Positions 1 to 9,972 of a DNA stretch of 64,000 bases are shown here, piece after piece. This DNA comes from Salegentibacter sp. Hel_I_6 (GTDB taxonomy: Bacteria > Bacteroidota > Bacteroidia > Flavobacteriales > Flavobacteriaceae): the NCBI RefSeq assembly GCF_000745315.1, contig NZ_JQNQ01000001.1, positions 1,488,001 to 1,552,000 on the forward strand, read 5' to 3'. The translations under genes and the position numbers were made by a program. The notes below the pieces were generated by a model. The model ran no database searches and was not told where the DNA came from. It saw only the letters and a list, made by a program, of their open reading frames with translations. Positions within the stretch are counted from its first letter, which is position 1, and each line of letters starts with the position of its first letter.

Positions 1-2932
1 CAGAACCTTCTTTTCTACCGGCTGCCATTTCCTCGCGAAGTTTGGTTTCTTCTCTCAGGATAGTATCCCAATCATTCCAGTGAATTTTGATGATGTTATC
101 CAGTTTTTCACTCATCGTTTTGTAATATACCGGGTCGTCCTGCATATTCACTTTGATGTGTTTTCGCATCGCGTGTTCCATCTCACTGGCTTTGGCCTTG
201 GAGGTCTTATTTTTATCGAGTTCCTTCTGAAATTCTTTTGAGAAGAGCTCAGTGGGCGGAATCTTAGGATTAATTCCAAGACTTATAAGATGCTCGTTCA
301 CCAGGCGTTTTACCTTATTTCCTTCTCCACTAATATTTAAGGTATCATCTTTATACCGCTCTTTTACCTTACTCAGCAGATAAGCAAATCGCTTTAGCGG
401 TATTTTATATGGGGTAGCGGCTTCATTAGGCAGAATGACATTCATACTTTCCTGAAAGGTATTGTAGTAGCTGGTGAAGCCGGCTCTAAGTTTTATATCA
501 TCCAATAATTCAATACAGTCTTCAAGGATTTGATATTCGCGGACTTTATCTTTTATTCGCTGATTCACAAAATCTTCAATCTCAGGAATTTTGTTTTCTG
601 AAAATAATTGAACCAAACGCCGGTAACGGGTTTCCAAAACGGGTACTTCCGAAGAAATATCCCGGAAACCATCAAGAATCTCATCACTTTCCTCTCCGGC
701 ATAAATAGCCAGGGCATCACGAAGGTTTTCTGTTAGTCCGATATAATCTACAATATAACCCCTGCTTTTTCCGGGGTGTACACGATTTACCCTAGCAATG
801 GCCTGAAGTAAGTTGTGTTCCTGAAGTTTTTTATCCAGGTACATAATCTGTTCGATGGGAGCATCGAAACCGGTAAGCAGCATATCGCACACCACCATAA
901 AAGCAATCCCCGTGTAGGATTCCTCAAAATTGAATTTCTTTTTGAAATTCTCCACAGCATTCATCGCTTTAGCTTCCTTTCGTGCCTGGGTGATCACCGC
1001 TTCTTCATTGGTATCATCACTGGATACCACCACGGCCGATTTCAAAAACTTAAGCAGTTTTAGTTTTTCGGAATCGTAAGTTTCATCTTCTTCCTTTTCT
1101 GAAATCCGGTTTTGCAGGGCGAGATCTATGTATTTTTTATAGCGTACTGCAGCTATTTTAGAAGAACACACCACCTGGGCCTTGAAGCCATCATCCAGAA
1201 TATTGCGCTCATAATGCCGCACCATATCGTTGGCGATAAGCTTAATGCGCTCTTCGGCTTCGAGGATATCGCCGTAGGTACCGTATTTCTTTTTGATCTC
1301 CAGAAGTTCCTCTTCAGTACGATCTTTAAAGAGGTTTTCGAATTTGCGATCGAATTCAGATTTTTCATTGAGGGCAGTATCGGCGGTTTTGCCTTCGTAA
1401 AGGATCTGAACGGTTGCGCCATCGTCTACTGCATCCTGGAGTTTATATTTATCTATATACTCTTTATAAGTTCCGAAGCGCTGCAGGGTTTTAGTCTTAT
1501 GTCTGTCGGTTATAAGCGGAGTTCCGGTAAAGGCTATTTTAGTGGCATTCGGAAAGGCTGAAAACAGGTTATCTCCCAAATCGGAGTTCACGGTTCTGTG
1601 GGCTTCATCCTGCAGGATAAGGATCCTTTCTGAAGTATTTACCACTCCGAAATTTTTAAATTCCGAGATGGGTTCTGCCACGCGGTCCAGGATATACTCC
1701 GGCAGTTTATTTTTTTCTTTTTCCTGGAACTTCTGAAGCATTACCATTGTAATATTGGAAGCTTCAGAAGAGAGTTTTGGTTTCAGCTCCTCAATTCTGC
1801 TAATGTAATCTACTTTCTCTCCCGTGTAGTTTGCGGTTTTTCCAAGCTGAACTTCCAGATCGTTACGATCGTTAACTATGATCACCTTGTAATCATTAAG
1901 CTCCTGAACACTGCGAAGTTTCTTGATGAGAAAGACCATAGTAAGCGATTTCCCAGAGCCCTGGGTATGCCAGATCACTCCGGAACGCTCATCGAGGGTC
2001 TCACCATTCAGCAACCGGTCTTTGATCTTTTGTACCGCTCTAAACTGCTGGTAACGGGAAACGATCTTGATCTCCTTGTTTTCCCCAATTTCCATAAAGA
2101 GGGTGAAGTTTTGCAGAATATCCAGAAGGTTTTCAGGAGAGAGCATTCCCTGGATAAGTTTCTCCTGCATTCGCTCTTTCCCAAGGGGTGCATCATAGTC
2201 TTTTAAATGCTCCGGATGTATGTCTTTCCAGTTGAGGTAATATTGATCGGTGGCCGTTAGGGTGCCGTAAGTGGCATCCTCGCCATAGGTGGCAATGCAA
2301 AAATGATTGAAATGGAACAGCCTTTCCTCGCCTTCTTTTAGGCCGGCTTCGTGGGTTTCGATGCGCTGATTGCTGTATCTTCTTAACTGCTCATAGGCTG
2401 CGGTGAGTGGATTAGCGGTAAACTGATTCTGATCTTTACATTCCACCACTACCAAAGGGATACCGTTTACAAATAGGACGATATCGGGTAACACAAAGCC
2501 TTTGGGCGAGCCCGGGGTATCAATGCGAAACTGGTTGATGGCGATAAAAGAATTCTCCAGTGGATTTTTGAAATCTATAAACTGCACCTTAGGAAATTCT
2601 TCGCCGGTGAGTTCATTTTCATCTACAGAGGTGCCATTTAGCAATAATTCAAAAACCGTTTTGTTGACTTCCATCAGGTTTTTGGTGGGATGATCTGTAA
2701 GTTCGTGGTACAGATCTTCCAGCTGATTGGGAGTGAGCCATTCCCGACCGTTAGCTTTATTGATCTTACGAACCGAGTTTAAAAAGGTATCTTTTAATAC
2801 CACTTCCCTGAAAGAAGACCTCAGACTTTTTGCAGGATCGGTTGGAATACCGAAGCCCTGGTCTATACTCGTCCAGCCCAGGTTTTCCAACTGCTCTAAA
2901 AAGGGTTTTTCTACGAAGTGGTATTCAGACAT
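1..2932 (-). CDS. hsdR: Type I restriction enzyme R subunit HsdR (C-terminus beyond left edge)
   Basis: Motor and nuclease subunit of a type I restriction-modification complex; it translocates DNA using ATP and cuts unmethylated DNA. About 977 residues are readable from the ATG at 2932, in one open frame to the window edge. An N-terminal PD-(D/E)xK nuclease is seen as PD near residue 149 and VVVECK near 161-166. The SF2 helicase has Walker A TQGSGKS near 325, QDEAH near 440 and TGTP shortly after. It lies 10 bp after mcrC and ends the hsdM-hsdS-mcrB-mcrC-hsdR operon. The C-terminal HsdM-binding part is outside the window, so completeness cannot be judged. Confidence 0.95.
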   Translation of the reverse strand, partial: MSEYHFVEKPFLEQLENLGWTSIDQGFGIPTDPAKSLRSSFREVVLKDTFLNSVRKINKANGREWLTPNQLEDLYHELTDHPTKNLMEVNKTVFELLLNGTSVDENELTGEEFPKVQFIDFKNPLENSFIAINQFRIDTPGSPKGFVLPDIVLFVNGIPLVVVECKDQNQFTANPLTAAYEQLRRYSNQRIETHEAGLKEGEERLFHFNHFCIATYGEDATYGTLTATDQYYLNWKDIHPEHLKDYDAPLGKERMQEKLIQGMLSPENLLDILQNFTLFMEIGENKEIKIVSRYQQFRAVQKIKDRLLNGETLDERSGVIWHTQGSGKSLTMVFLIKKLRSVQELNDYKVIIVNDRNDLEVQLGKTANYTGEKVDYISRIEELKPKLSSEASNITMVMLQKFQEKEKNKLPEYILDRVAEPISEFKNFGVVNTSERILILQDEAHRTVNSDLGDNLFSAFPNATKIAFTGTPLITDRHKTKTLQRFGTYKEYIDKYKLQDAVDDGATVQILYEGKTADTALNEKSEFDRKFENLFKDRTEEELLEIKKKYGTYGDILEAEERIKLIANDMVRHYERNILDDGFKAQVVCSSKIAAVRYKKYIDLALQNRISEKEEDETYDSEKLKLLKFLKSAVVVSSDDTNEEAVITQARKEAKAMNAVENFKKKFNFEESYTGIAFMVVCDMLLTGFDAPIEQIMYLDKKLQEHNLLQAIARVNRVHPGKSRGYIVDYIGLTENLRDALAIYAGEESDEILDGFRDISSEVPVLETRYRRLVQLFSENKIPEIEDFVNQRIKDKVREYQILEDCIELLDDIKLRAGFTSYYNTFQESMNVILPNEAATPYKIPLKRFAYLLSKVKERYKDDTLNISGEGNKVKRLVNEHLISLGINPKIPPTELFSKEFQKELDKNKTSKAKASEMEHAMRKHIKVNMQDDPVYYKTMSEKLDNIIKIHWNDWDTILREETKLREEMAAGRKEGS

Positions 2933-2942
2933 AATAGTTGTT

Positions 2943-4382
2943 TTAGCTAACCTTTCTTAATTGTTTTAAATCCGGTTTTTGTAATACTGATTGCATATTC
3001 CGGATGAACTTTTCACTACTCTCCTTCATCTTTGAATAAAAATCCTTACCATCACCTTCGGGGATTTTTAGGAATATTATATGAAAAGGTATTTCATTAT
3101 CCATTATTTCCAGACTTTGAGTGGTAATACCTTCCCCTGCTGAAAACATTTGATTGAACTTCTCTTCTTTTAAAGGATAAATGAACCCACAACCTTTTAT
3201 CTGTCTTTTGTTTCCCCACTGCCCGATGTAGGTATGCAACTGGAAGAGATCTTCCCTTTTTACCCCAAATCTACCATCGAAATTTTTGTATTTAACATCA
3301 AAGACATAAGTGTGGCCGTTATCTTCAAAGACTATGTCTGGTTCAAGGTTTCGATAACCTGGTTGACCGGTTGGGATTTTTATTTCCTTCGATTTACTTT
3401 CAATTGCGAAGCCATTTCTCAATAAAAGCTTGTGTATAAAATATTCGAAGAGCATTGAAACATCAAATAAAAATGCGCTGGTATCTGAATTCTCCCCAAA
3501 GGAGGATATTTCATCTTTAAGGATTTTCCGACTTAAGTCGATAACCTCATTATACTCGAGGTAAAAAGGATTGGTAAAGGCTTTCGTGTTATATAATTGC
3601 TGTTTTGAGTATTTCTTACCCTCTAGAGCAGTTTTAAAAGCTAATTTTAAGGGGTGCATATCTGAAAGAAATGATTGTGTTCCCAACTTATCAAAGGCCG
3701 CATCGATCAAGCCGGTAACTTCATTGATATAACTATGTTCCCGGTAAGTACATTTATATTTAGCGTCCCTACTTAGATAAAAACTAAGGGGATCTATTTG
3801 GCCTTTTACCCTGGTTGTTCTTTCTGTTTTAGAAATGTAAGATTTTGGAATACCGAGGCGAAAAGCTTTTTTTAATTTGATTTTCCAGAGGTATATAAGC
3901 AGCCATTCAAAGCCATTGTAATCTTTCTTTTCACCGCCGAAATCCTGAATTTCCAAGAAACCATCAGCATCGGAAATGATGTATTTAAGAAAATCATCTC
4001 CAAAGCGAGAAGAGATTTGAATTGAATAGTCTCCAGCTTTGGCAAAGCCTACAATATTTCCGGTGCTTAGATGAAAGTTCCTTGCGTCTCTACCTTTTAA
4101 ATTTATAAATGGATCACTTGAATTATGTTCGTACAAGCCCTCATTTATAAATTGAGTGTTGGTAAGCTTTTTAAGTGCTTCTGAGGAACTCAGTGAAATA
4201 TTTAGCAAAAAATCCCATATTCTTTCATCATATTGACGGGCGTGAGTTCTGTAATTTCTTTTAAACCACAAAGGGGTATGCATATTTTGAAAATGATTAG
4301 AAAACATACCATCCACTGCCTGGTAAGATGAATTATCCTTTAATTCTCCCTCCTTTAATATGTTATACAACCATTTCCCCAT
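2943..4382 (-). CDS. mcrC: McrC-family nuclease subunit of McrBC restriction system
   Basis: Nuclease partner of McrB; McrBC is known to cut DNA carrying modified cytosines. The 479-residue protein has a PD-(D/E)xK core: PDIVFED near residue 348 followed by YVFDVKYKNFDGRFG near 358-372. It begins at an ATG that overlaps the McrB stop by one base (TAATG), so the pair is probably translationally coupled. The N-terminal half is the usual McrC region with no motif I can name. It sits inside a type I restriction operon, so it shares expression with hsdM, hsdS and hsdR. Confidence 0.88.
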   Translation of the reverse strand: MGKWLYNILKEGELKDNSSYQAVDGMFSNHFQNMHTPLWFKRNYRTHARQYDERIWDFLLNISLSSSEALKKLTNTQFINEGLYEHNSSDPFINLKGRDARNFHLSTGNIVGFAKAGDYSIQISSRFGDDFLKYIISDADGFLEIQDFGGEKKDYNGFEWLLIYLWKIKLKKAFRLGIPKSYISKTERTTRVKGQIDPLSFYLSRDAKYKCTYREHSYINEVTGLIDAAFDKLGTQSFLSDMHPLKLAFKTALEGKKYSKQQLYNTKAFTNPFYLEYNEVIDLSRKILKDEISSFGENSDTSAFLFDVSMLFEYFIHKLLLRNGFAIESKSKEIKIPTGQPGYRNLEPDIVFEDNGHTYVFDVKYKNFDGRFGVKREDLFQLHTYIGQWGNKRQIKGCGFIYPLKEEKFNQMFSAGEGITTQSLEIMDNEIPFHIIFLKIPEGDGKDFYSKMKESSEKFIRNMQSVLQKPDLKQLRKVS

Positions 4383-6103
4383 TAGTTCAGGCTAAAGGAT
4401 TTTTTAAATTTCCCAAGTAATTCAGCTTCTCTGCCGGTTCCCCTAAGATATTCCTGCAATAAGGGTTGAATATTATCCTCCCAAACGGCTTTCCTCACTT
4501 CAGAAACCGATGAGTTTTCTGCGTAGTTCAAGTTCCACAGGTAAGCGTGGCCTATGCAGTAATCTTTCCCAAGAAGTTCCTGGTTTCTTATGTTATCGTT
4601 TAAGTTTTCAAGATTTTTCGCTAAATCACTCCAATTTTTAAAATGAGGTTTATCGGTATTTTCAGTGAGGTGATATCTCAAAATGGAAGTATCGGGTTGT
4701 ACTTCTTCCCACCTAAACCTTCTACGCAGAGCAAAATCAAAGCTTTCCACACTTCGGTCTATGGTGTTCATCGTGGCGATTATAAAAACATTGTTAGGAA
4801 CAAAAAACCGGTATTCTTCACCTATTTTAATCATTCCTGTACTATCAGTATTTAAGTGGGAATATTGAGTTTTGATCATACCTTCATAACCACGATATTC
4901 TAAGCAATACATCAATTCACCGAAAACCCGGCTTAGTTCTGCGCGGTTTATTTCATCGATAATTATAAAAAAGGGAGGGACTATAGATTCCAGTTTTTTT
5001 CCTGGATCAGCATTAAAGATGAATTCCCAATGAACTCCATTTAATTTATCTTTATAGGAATGAATGTCTTCAACTTTAAGGTCTTCCCATTTACGGTTTT
5101 TATTGATTATTTTTTGCTCAATAAGATCCTTTTCCCATTTACCCGCTTTAATGCACAAATCTTTAAAAACACCATTTTGTAAAGCAAGCTGGGTTTGGTT
5201 CTGATTATCTATAGTGGGACGTAAGCCTTCCATAAAATCTTCATAAGTAAAGGATGGATGAAACTGAACTACCTTTACTAATTCATCATAAGTGATGTCT
5301 GAACCGGCTTCAATTTCACCACACCAAAGCTCATATTGTAATTCAGTAGTCTTTTTGGCATTATAGGTTTTTCCAGTGCCGGGAGCACCATATTTGACTA
5401 CCTGTTTTTTAAGGCTAAAGGGATTGGATAGGTTTGTATATATTTCCCAGTAAAAAAGCCCTATCCAGTGATCGTCTATTTCAACCTCATCATCATTCCA
5501 AAGGTCTTTTAAGCCTTCCCGTATTTCACTTATAGCATATTTATTTTTATGGAACCAATCTGTTTCTGTGGCGTTGTATGTTGGAATAAGGTTACGATCT
5601 TGTAACCATTTAAAGACCTGATCAAACTTGCCGTTATCTACAGTAGTGGTAACATCAAGGGTAGCAGCCCCCATTATCCTATTTATTAATACCGGATTGT
5701 TACCTACCTCACGGTCACTCCAGTATTTTTTAAGCTTCTCAAAGCCGGTAAAATCGGGTTGCAGGATTATTTCCTTAATGGTTTCTCTGAACAGGGAGTC
5801 TTCTTTAAAAGAATTGAAGTTTTCTTTACTAAGTACCGATTGCCCCCGGGAAGAAACCCCATTCGATTTTTCATAAACCAAATCCTTAATAAATACGTCG
5901 TAGGGATTATCAGATTTGGAATAGTAAGTCTCCGCGTAAAGTTCTTTAGAATTTAGATCTATGCTATTTTCAGAATTCTCCAGGGCGGTCTTAACCTTTT
6001 GAACAGCACCGGTGATATCTTTATATGATTTGTACCAGCCAATAAGGTGGTGCTTTCGGTTATTAATTAAGTGCCTATATAAATTTTGTAATTTTTTGCT
6101 CAT
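4382..6103 (-). CDS. mcrB: McrB-family AAA+ GTPase of McrBC restriction system
   Basis: AAA+ motor (a GTPase in characterised McrB) that drives the McrC nuclease. Walker A GAPGTGKT lies near residue 237, Walker B/sensor IIDEINRAELSRVFGELM near 380-397, and an arginine-finger-like stretch SFDFALRRRF follows the MNTIDRSVE motif typical of McrB. The N-terminal ~200 residues should form the target-recognition domain and are not recognisable. I chose the ATG at 6103, which lies 10 bp after the HsdS stop. An in-frame TTG at 6124 would add seven residues and overlap hsdS. About 573 residues. Confidence 0.88.
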   Translation of the reverse strand: MSKKLQNLYRHLINNRKHHLIGWYKSYKDITGAVQKVKTALENSENSIDLNSKELYAETYYSKSDNPYDVFIKDLVYEKSNGVSSRGQSVLSKENFNSFKEDSLFRETIKEIILQPDFTGFEKLKKYWSDREVGNNPVLINRIMGAATLDVTTTVDNGKFDQVFKWLQDRNLIPTYNATETDWFHKNKYAISEIREGLKDLWNDDEVEIDDHWIGLFYWEIYTNLSNPFSLKKQVVKYGAPGTGKTYNAKKTTELQYELWCGEIEAGSDITYDELVKVVQFHPSFTYEDFMEGLRPTIDNQNQTQLALQNGVFKDLCIKAGKWEKDLIEQKIINKNRKWEDLKVEDIHSYKDKLNGVHWEFIFNADPGKKLESIVPPFFIIIDEINRAELSRVFGELMYCLEYRGYEGMIKTQYSHLNTDSTGMIKIGEEYRFFVPNNVFIIATMNTIDRSVESFDFALRRRFRWEEVQPDTSILRYHLTENTDKPHFKNWSDLAKNLENLNDNIRNQELLGKDYCIGHAYLWNLNYAENSSVSEVRKAVWEDNIQPLLQEYLRGTGREAELLGKFKKSFSLN

Positions 6104-6113
6104 ATATATTTCT

Positions 6114-7367
6114 TTAAACCTCAACCTCCACTTTCCCGGTTAACAAATCCTGCATCAGGCCTTTTTTAAGGCTTTGGTGCTTGGAGAGGTTGGTTTGTTC
6201 TTTATGAATTAAAGACATAATCCTGTTTAATTTTTTACTGATTTCGAATTGCTCTTCAAGATTTTGAGGAAATGGCATCCTCATTTTTTTGATATCTCTC
6301 AAGGTGATTCTTTTTAAGGCACTTCCGGACACTAATTTGTAAAGTTCAAGATCGAAATACCCTGACTGTAATACAAAAGATAAGTACTCCGGATTTACTT
6401 TTTTTGAGGGACGAATAATTGCAATAGATGACAATAAAACTATATCTCTGCTTCCACTAAATAAAATGACTTTTCCAATGGTACCATCTTTAGATAAAAG
6501 AACATCATCTTTAATTGGTGAACAATTTTGTCTTTTTAACTCCCGAAAAACTTCCTTTTTAATTTTGGTGCATTTTTCATAATTAAACCCATATGAAGTC
6601 ATATCCTTCACATTCCCTATAGGTAAACCATCTTCTTGTGGTACAGGACTAAAGTGAGCACCATCTGTTATTAAATTCGCCGAATTTTCAAGATTGGTTA
6701 TCATCCATTCCTTCGGAATCCACCCCAATTCGGTTTCTTTATAAAGCTCAGGTGCGTCTTTCTGGGAGGGGCGGAGTTTGCCGGTTTGGGGGTCTATGCC
6801 GCGGGTAAAGAGGTCCTGCATCATTCCCTGCTTTAGGGCCTTATATTTGGCAATGGCCGCCTCCGTTTTTTCAATCACCGCATCTATCGTGTTGAGAATT
6901 TTTGCGATTTTACGTTGGTGAGGTAAAGGAGGTAAAGGAATTAAAGTTGAATCAATTAAATTTTTACTCAAGTTAGGCTGACCTGAACCTTGGGCAAAGA
7001 ATAAAATTTTTTCCTTTCGTAATTTTAGTTGATGATATATAAAATCATTATCATCTTTCCTGGGAATTAAAGCTAAGACAGCTTGATTTGATGTAGCTCT
7101 AATCTTCAATTTAGAAACCTGACCAGCTGTTGCTCCGTACATTGCCATTAACACAGCGTTTTCAGGTATCCATTTAGCACTGGATAATTTCAGTGCTTTT
7201 TCTGTAATATGCTCTGATGTTTTTGTAATAGTAGCTTGGTTGACTTCTCCAGAGGAAATCCAAGGAATATCACCATTATAAAAAGAAGGGTTACTTCTAC
7301 TGGGCGTACCTCCTGCGAAAGTTGTACAAACAGCACCTAATTTTACTTCCGTCCAACTATCCCTCAT
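6114..7367 (-). CDS. hsdS: Type I restriction specificity subunit HsdS
   Basis: DNA-recognition subunit shared by the type I methylase and restriction complexes. The 417 residues show the expected duplicated layout. A first target-recognition domain spans about 1-140, followed by a conserved helical spacer (LPPLPHQRKIAKIL near 146). A second recognition domain spans about 215-345, followed by a C-terminal spacer repeat. Both spacers end in closely similar motifs, ALKQGMMQDLFT and SLKKGLMQDLLTG. The ATG overlaps the HsdM stop by 11 bases. Each recognition domain reads one half of a split target, but the target cannot be predicted by eye. Confidence 0.94.
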   Translation of the reverse strand: MRDSWTEVKLGAVCTTFAGGTPSRSNPSFYNGDIPWISSGEVNQATITKTSEHITEKALKLSSAKWIPENAVLMAMYGATAGQVSKLKIRATSNQAVLALIPRKDDNDFIYHQLKLRKEKILFFAQGSGQPNLSKNLIDSTLIPLPPLPHQRKIAKILNTIDAVIEKTEAAIAKYKALKQGMMQDLFTRGIDPQTGKLRPSQKDAPELYKETELGWIPKEWMITNLENSANLITDGAHFSPVPQEDGLPIGNVKDMTSYGFNYEKCTKIKKEVFRELKRQNCSPIKDDVLLSKDGTIGKVILFSGSRDIVLLSSIAIIRPSKKVNPEYLSFVLQSGYFDLELYKLVSGSALKRITLRDIKKMRMPFPQNLEEQFEISKKLNRIMSLIHKEQTNLSKHQSLKKGLMQDLLTGKVEVEV

Positions 7368-9972
7368 AGCCCAACTCCTTTAAATAGTTATTCAGCTGTT
7401 CGGCTTCCCGGTCGCGTTTCTCTAAAATATCTTTTAAGGTAACCGCGTATTTGATGTGAAGGTTTTGCACCGTAGCGATATACTCGTTCACGAAAGCTTT
7501 TACATAATTGCTATAACGGTTTTGAAGGAGTTGCAGCCAACGCTCCAGGATAAGGCCTTTGGCTTCGGCTTCGGTGATCTTTTCCCGGGCGGCTTCTAAC
7601 AAAGTATCTTTTTTGGCTTCGGTAGCTTTTATACCGGCTTTCAGGTCCTTTAGTTCTTTGTCCAGCTTGCTGTGCTTTTGCAGTTGGGCATCAATTGCTT
7701 TTTTGCGCTTATTGGCCGTCGGGATCTTTTCTTCCAGGTCGGTTATTTTCTGTTTTAAGTCTTTGATTTCCGCAGCATCGCCATTTGCATTTAGTAAAGT
7801 GCTTAAGGCTTTCTGGTATTCCTTAAGCTGTTTTTTATAAGTACGTACATCGGCATTGAGTTCTTTGAGTCGGCCTTTGAGCCCTTTTAAATTTTCTTTG
7901 GAATAAATTCCTGTTTCCTCCTCATCTTCATAATCTTCGGCTTCAGCAGCTTCAAAGAGGCTTTCCAGTTCGGCTATCTTGTTGCGATCTTCTTCCATTT
8001 GTGCCAGAACATCGGGAAACTGGCTCTGAAGGATATCCATTTCTGGAATAAGTTCAGGACCCCAGCCACTCGCCGCGACCGATTTGAATTCAGTTTTCAG
8101 GTCATCCCAGAAACCGGCAAAAGCTCCACGAATTTCGTGCTCGTCCAGGGCGTTGAGTTGGTTTAATTCAGCAATAACAGAAGGCATCACTTTTTTGCGC
8201 AGCAGGGCAGCATTACCCGAGTGGGGCAGGTTTTCAAATTCATCCTGTACATTTTGCCACCAGGATAAAACTTTCTCCTCATACAAGCGATAGAGCTCTT
8301 TTACTTTAGGATTGTTTTCAATAAAGTCCTTGATCTCTTCTTTAGAAGTAAGGTTTTCAGCAAAATCATAGAGCTCCTCATCCCGGGCTACAAAAAGTTC
8401 TTTGTTCATCCCCAGCATTGCCTTAGAGGAGGCTTCCAGCACGTCTACCTCATCGGCCGGCATTCCACCATTAAGGTGCGCCTTTACATTTTGAGGTTCG
8501 GCTTCGGGAGAATTATCTACATAACGGCGAATGTTGAGGTTGTAAACTTCTTCCTCAATTTCCTCCAGCTTTACGAGTCGACTGTATTTTGAAATTTCAG
8601 CTTTAGAGAAATAGGCATTAGTGATCTTCTCAATATCCTCGGGCCGTAGTTTGTTCTGGTTCTTGCCTTCCTTGTATTCCCGGTCGGCATTGATGAAAAG
8701 CACCTCCTTGTGGTCTTTGGCTTCTTTTTTATCGAAGACCAACACACAAGCAGGGATTCCTGTTCCGTAGAAGAGTCCGGAAGGCATTCCAATCACGGCT
8801 TCTAGGATACCGCGTCTCAGGAATTCCGCACGGCATTCCTTTTCATCACCCGAGCGGAAAAGCACCCCGTGGGGCATAACCACCGCCATTTTTCCGTCAT
8901 TCTTAAGTACGCTAAGCATATGCTGCACGAACATCAGGTCGGCTTTTTTACCATTTTCAGGCATAAAAGTGTGAAAACGCTCAGGGAATTTCATTTCCTT
9001 TTTGGAGTAATTCTGCGAAAAAGGCGGATTGGCAATAACACGATCGAAGCTCATCAAGCGCCCGTTTTCGGTGTGATCAGGATTCTTCAGCGTATCGTCA
9101 TTACGGATATCGGCATTGCGTACCCCGTGCAGGATCATATTCATTTTACAGATAGACCAGGTGGTACCATTGTCTTCCTGTCCGTACAGAGAAAGATCCC
9201 GGGGGTCGCCTCCATTTTCAGAAACATAATCCTTGGCCTGAATAAGCATCCCGCCCGAGCCAACCGTGGGATCGTAGATGCTCATTCCCTGTTGCGGGGC
9301 GATGATGCGGGTAAGTAAACCCACCACTTCGGAAGGCGTATAGAACTCGCCACCTTTCTTTCCGGCGCTATCGGCAAAATATTTAATCAGGAATTCATAG
9401 GCCGCACCAAGGAGATCGGGGAATTCAAAATCCTCATCACGTAAAGGAATTTTATCGAATTTCTCAATAAAATCAACCCAGCGGGCATCGTCTATGGTCT
9501 TCTTTCCAACTTTCCGGTTATAGTTGATGCTTTTCAATACATCTTCCAGCACCTCCGGCTTGGCTTCTTCAATTGCGTGCAGGGCTTTGTTAAGCGCAGA
9601 GCCTACATCTTTTTTCTGATGAAGGATACCTTTAAATTTTCGAAGCTCTTCATCAGATCCCTGTTGAAGTTTTTGTTTTTCCTCTTCAGTAAGCGTCCAC
9701 CGGGCGATTGGCGGTACGTAGTAATCGTATTTTGCAGGGTTGCTTAGCTGCTTTTCGATAAGGTCTTCGCGGAAGCCTTTTGTTTCATATTCCTTTCGGA
9801 GCCGGTTGCGTTGTTCCACGAATTTATCGTTGGCACGTTTGAGGAAGAGCATTCCGAAGATGAATTCTTTATATTCAGAAGCGTCCATTTTACCCCTCAG
9901 GCTGTCACAGGCATTAAGCAAGAGGCCTTCGAGTTTAGAGAGGGTAAGCTTTTGGGTATGCGTTATGGTCAT
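7357..9972 (-). CDS. hsdM: Type I modification methyltransferase HsdM with long coiled-coil extension
   Basis: N6-adenine DNA methyltransferase subunit. The SAM-binding motif I region (YDPTVGSGGML) is near residue 228 and the catalytic motif IV VIANPPFSQNY near 311-321. A helical N-terminal domain carries FIFGMLFLKRAND. At 871 residues it is far longer than the ~500-550 of classical HsdM. The excess is at the C-terminus: residues about 620-830 are rich in Glu, Lys, Leu and Ala with heptad-like spacing, so a long coiled coil is likely. It is the first gene of the operon. No strong Shine-Dalgarno site precedes the ATG, which is normal in this phylum. Confidence 0.94.
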   Translation of the reverse strand: MTITHTQKLTLSKLEGLLLNACDSLRGKMDASEYKEFIFGMLFLKRANDKFVEQRNRLRKEYETKGFREDLIEKQLSNPAKYDYYVPPIARWTLTEEEKQKLQQGSDEELRKFKGILHQKKDVGSALNKALHAIEEAKPEVLEDVLKSINYNRKVGKKTIDDARWVDFIEKFDKIPLRDEDFEFPDLLGAAYEFLIKYFADSAGKKGGEFYTPSEVVGLLTRIIAPQQGMSIYDPTVGSGGMLIQAKDYVSENGGDPRDLSLYGQEDNGTTWSICKMNMILHGVRNADIRNDDTLKNPDHTENGRLMSFDRVIANPPFSQNYSKKEMKFPERFHTFMPENGKKADLMFVQHMLSVLKNDGKMAVVMPHGVLFRSGDEKECRAEFLRRGILEAVIGMPSGLFYGTGIPACVLVFDKKEAKDHKEVLFINADREYKEGKNQNKLRPEDIEKITNAYFSKAEISKYSRLVKLEEIEEEVYNLNIRRYVDNSPEAEPQNVKAHLNGGMPADEVDVLEASSKAMLGMNKELFVARDEELYDFAENLTSKEEIKDFIENNPKVKELYRLYEEKVLSWWQNVQDEFENLPHSGNAALLRKKVMPSVIAELNQLNALDEHEIRGAFAGFWDDLKTEFKSVAASGWGPELIPEMDILQSQFPDVLAQMEEDRNKIAELESLFEAAEAEDYEDEEETGIYSKENLKGLKGRLKELNADVRTYKKQLKEYQKALSTLLNANGDAAEIKDLKQKITDLEEKIPTANKRKKAIDAQLQKHSKLDKELKDLKAGIKATEAKKDTLLEAAREKITEAEAKGLILERWLQLLQNRYSNYVKAFVNEYIATVQNLHIKYAVTLKDILEKRDREAEQLNNYLKELGYEG

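Noticed and set aside
4382..6124. TTG start at 6124 for mcrB
   Set aside because: The ATG at 6103 lies 10 bp after the hsdS stop and matches the expected spacing; the TTG would start inside hsdS.
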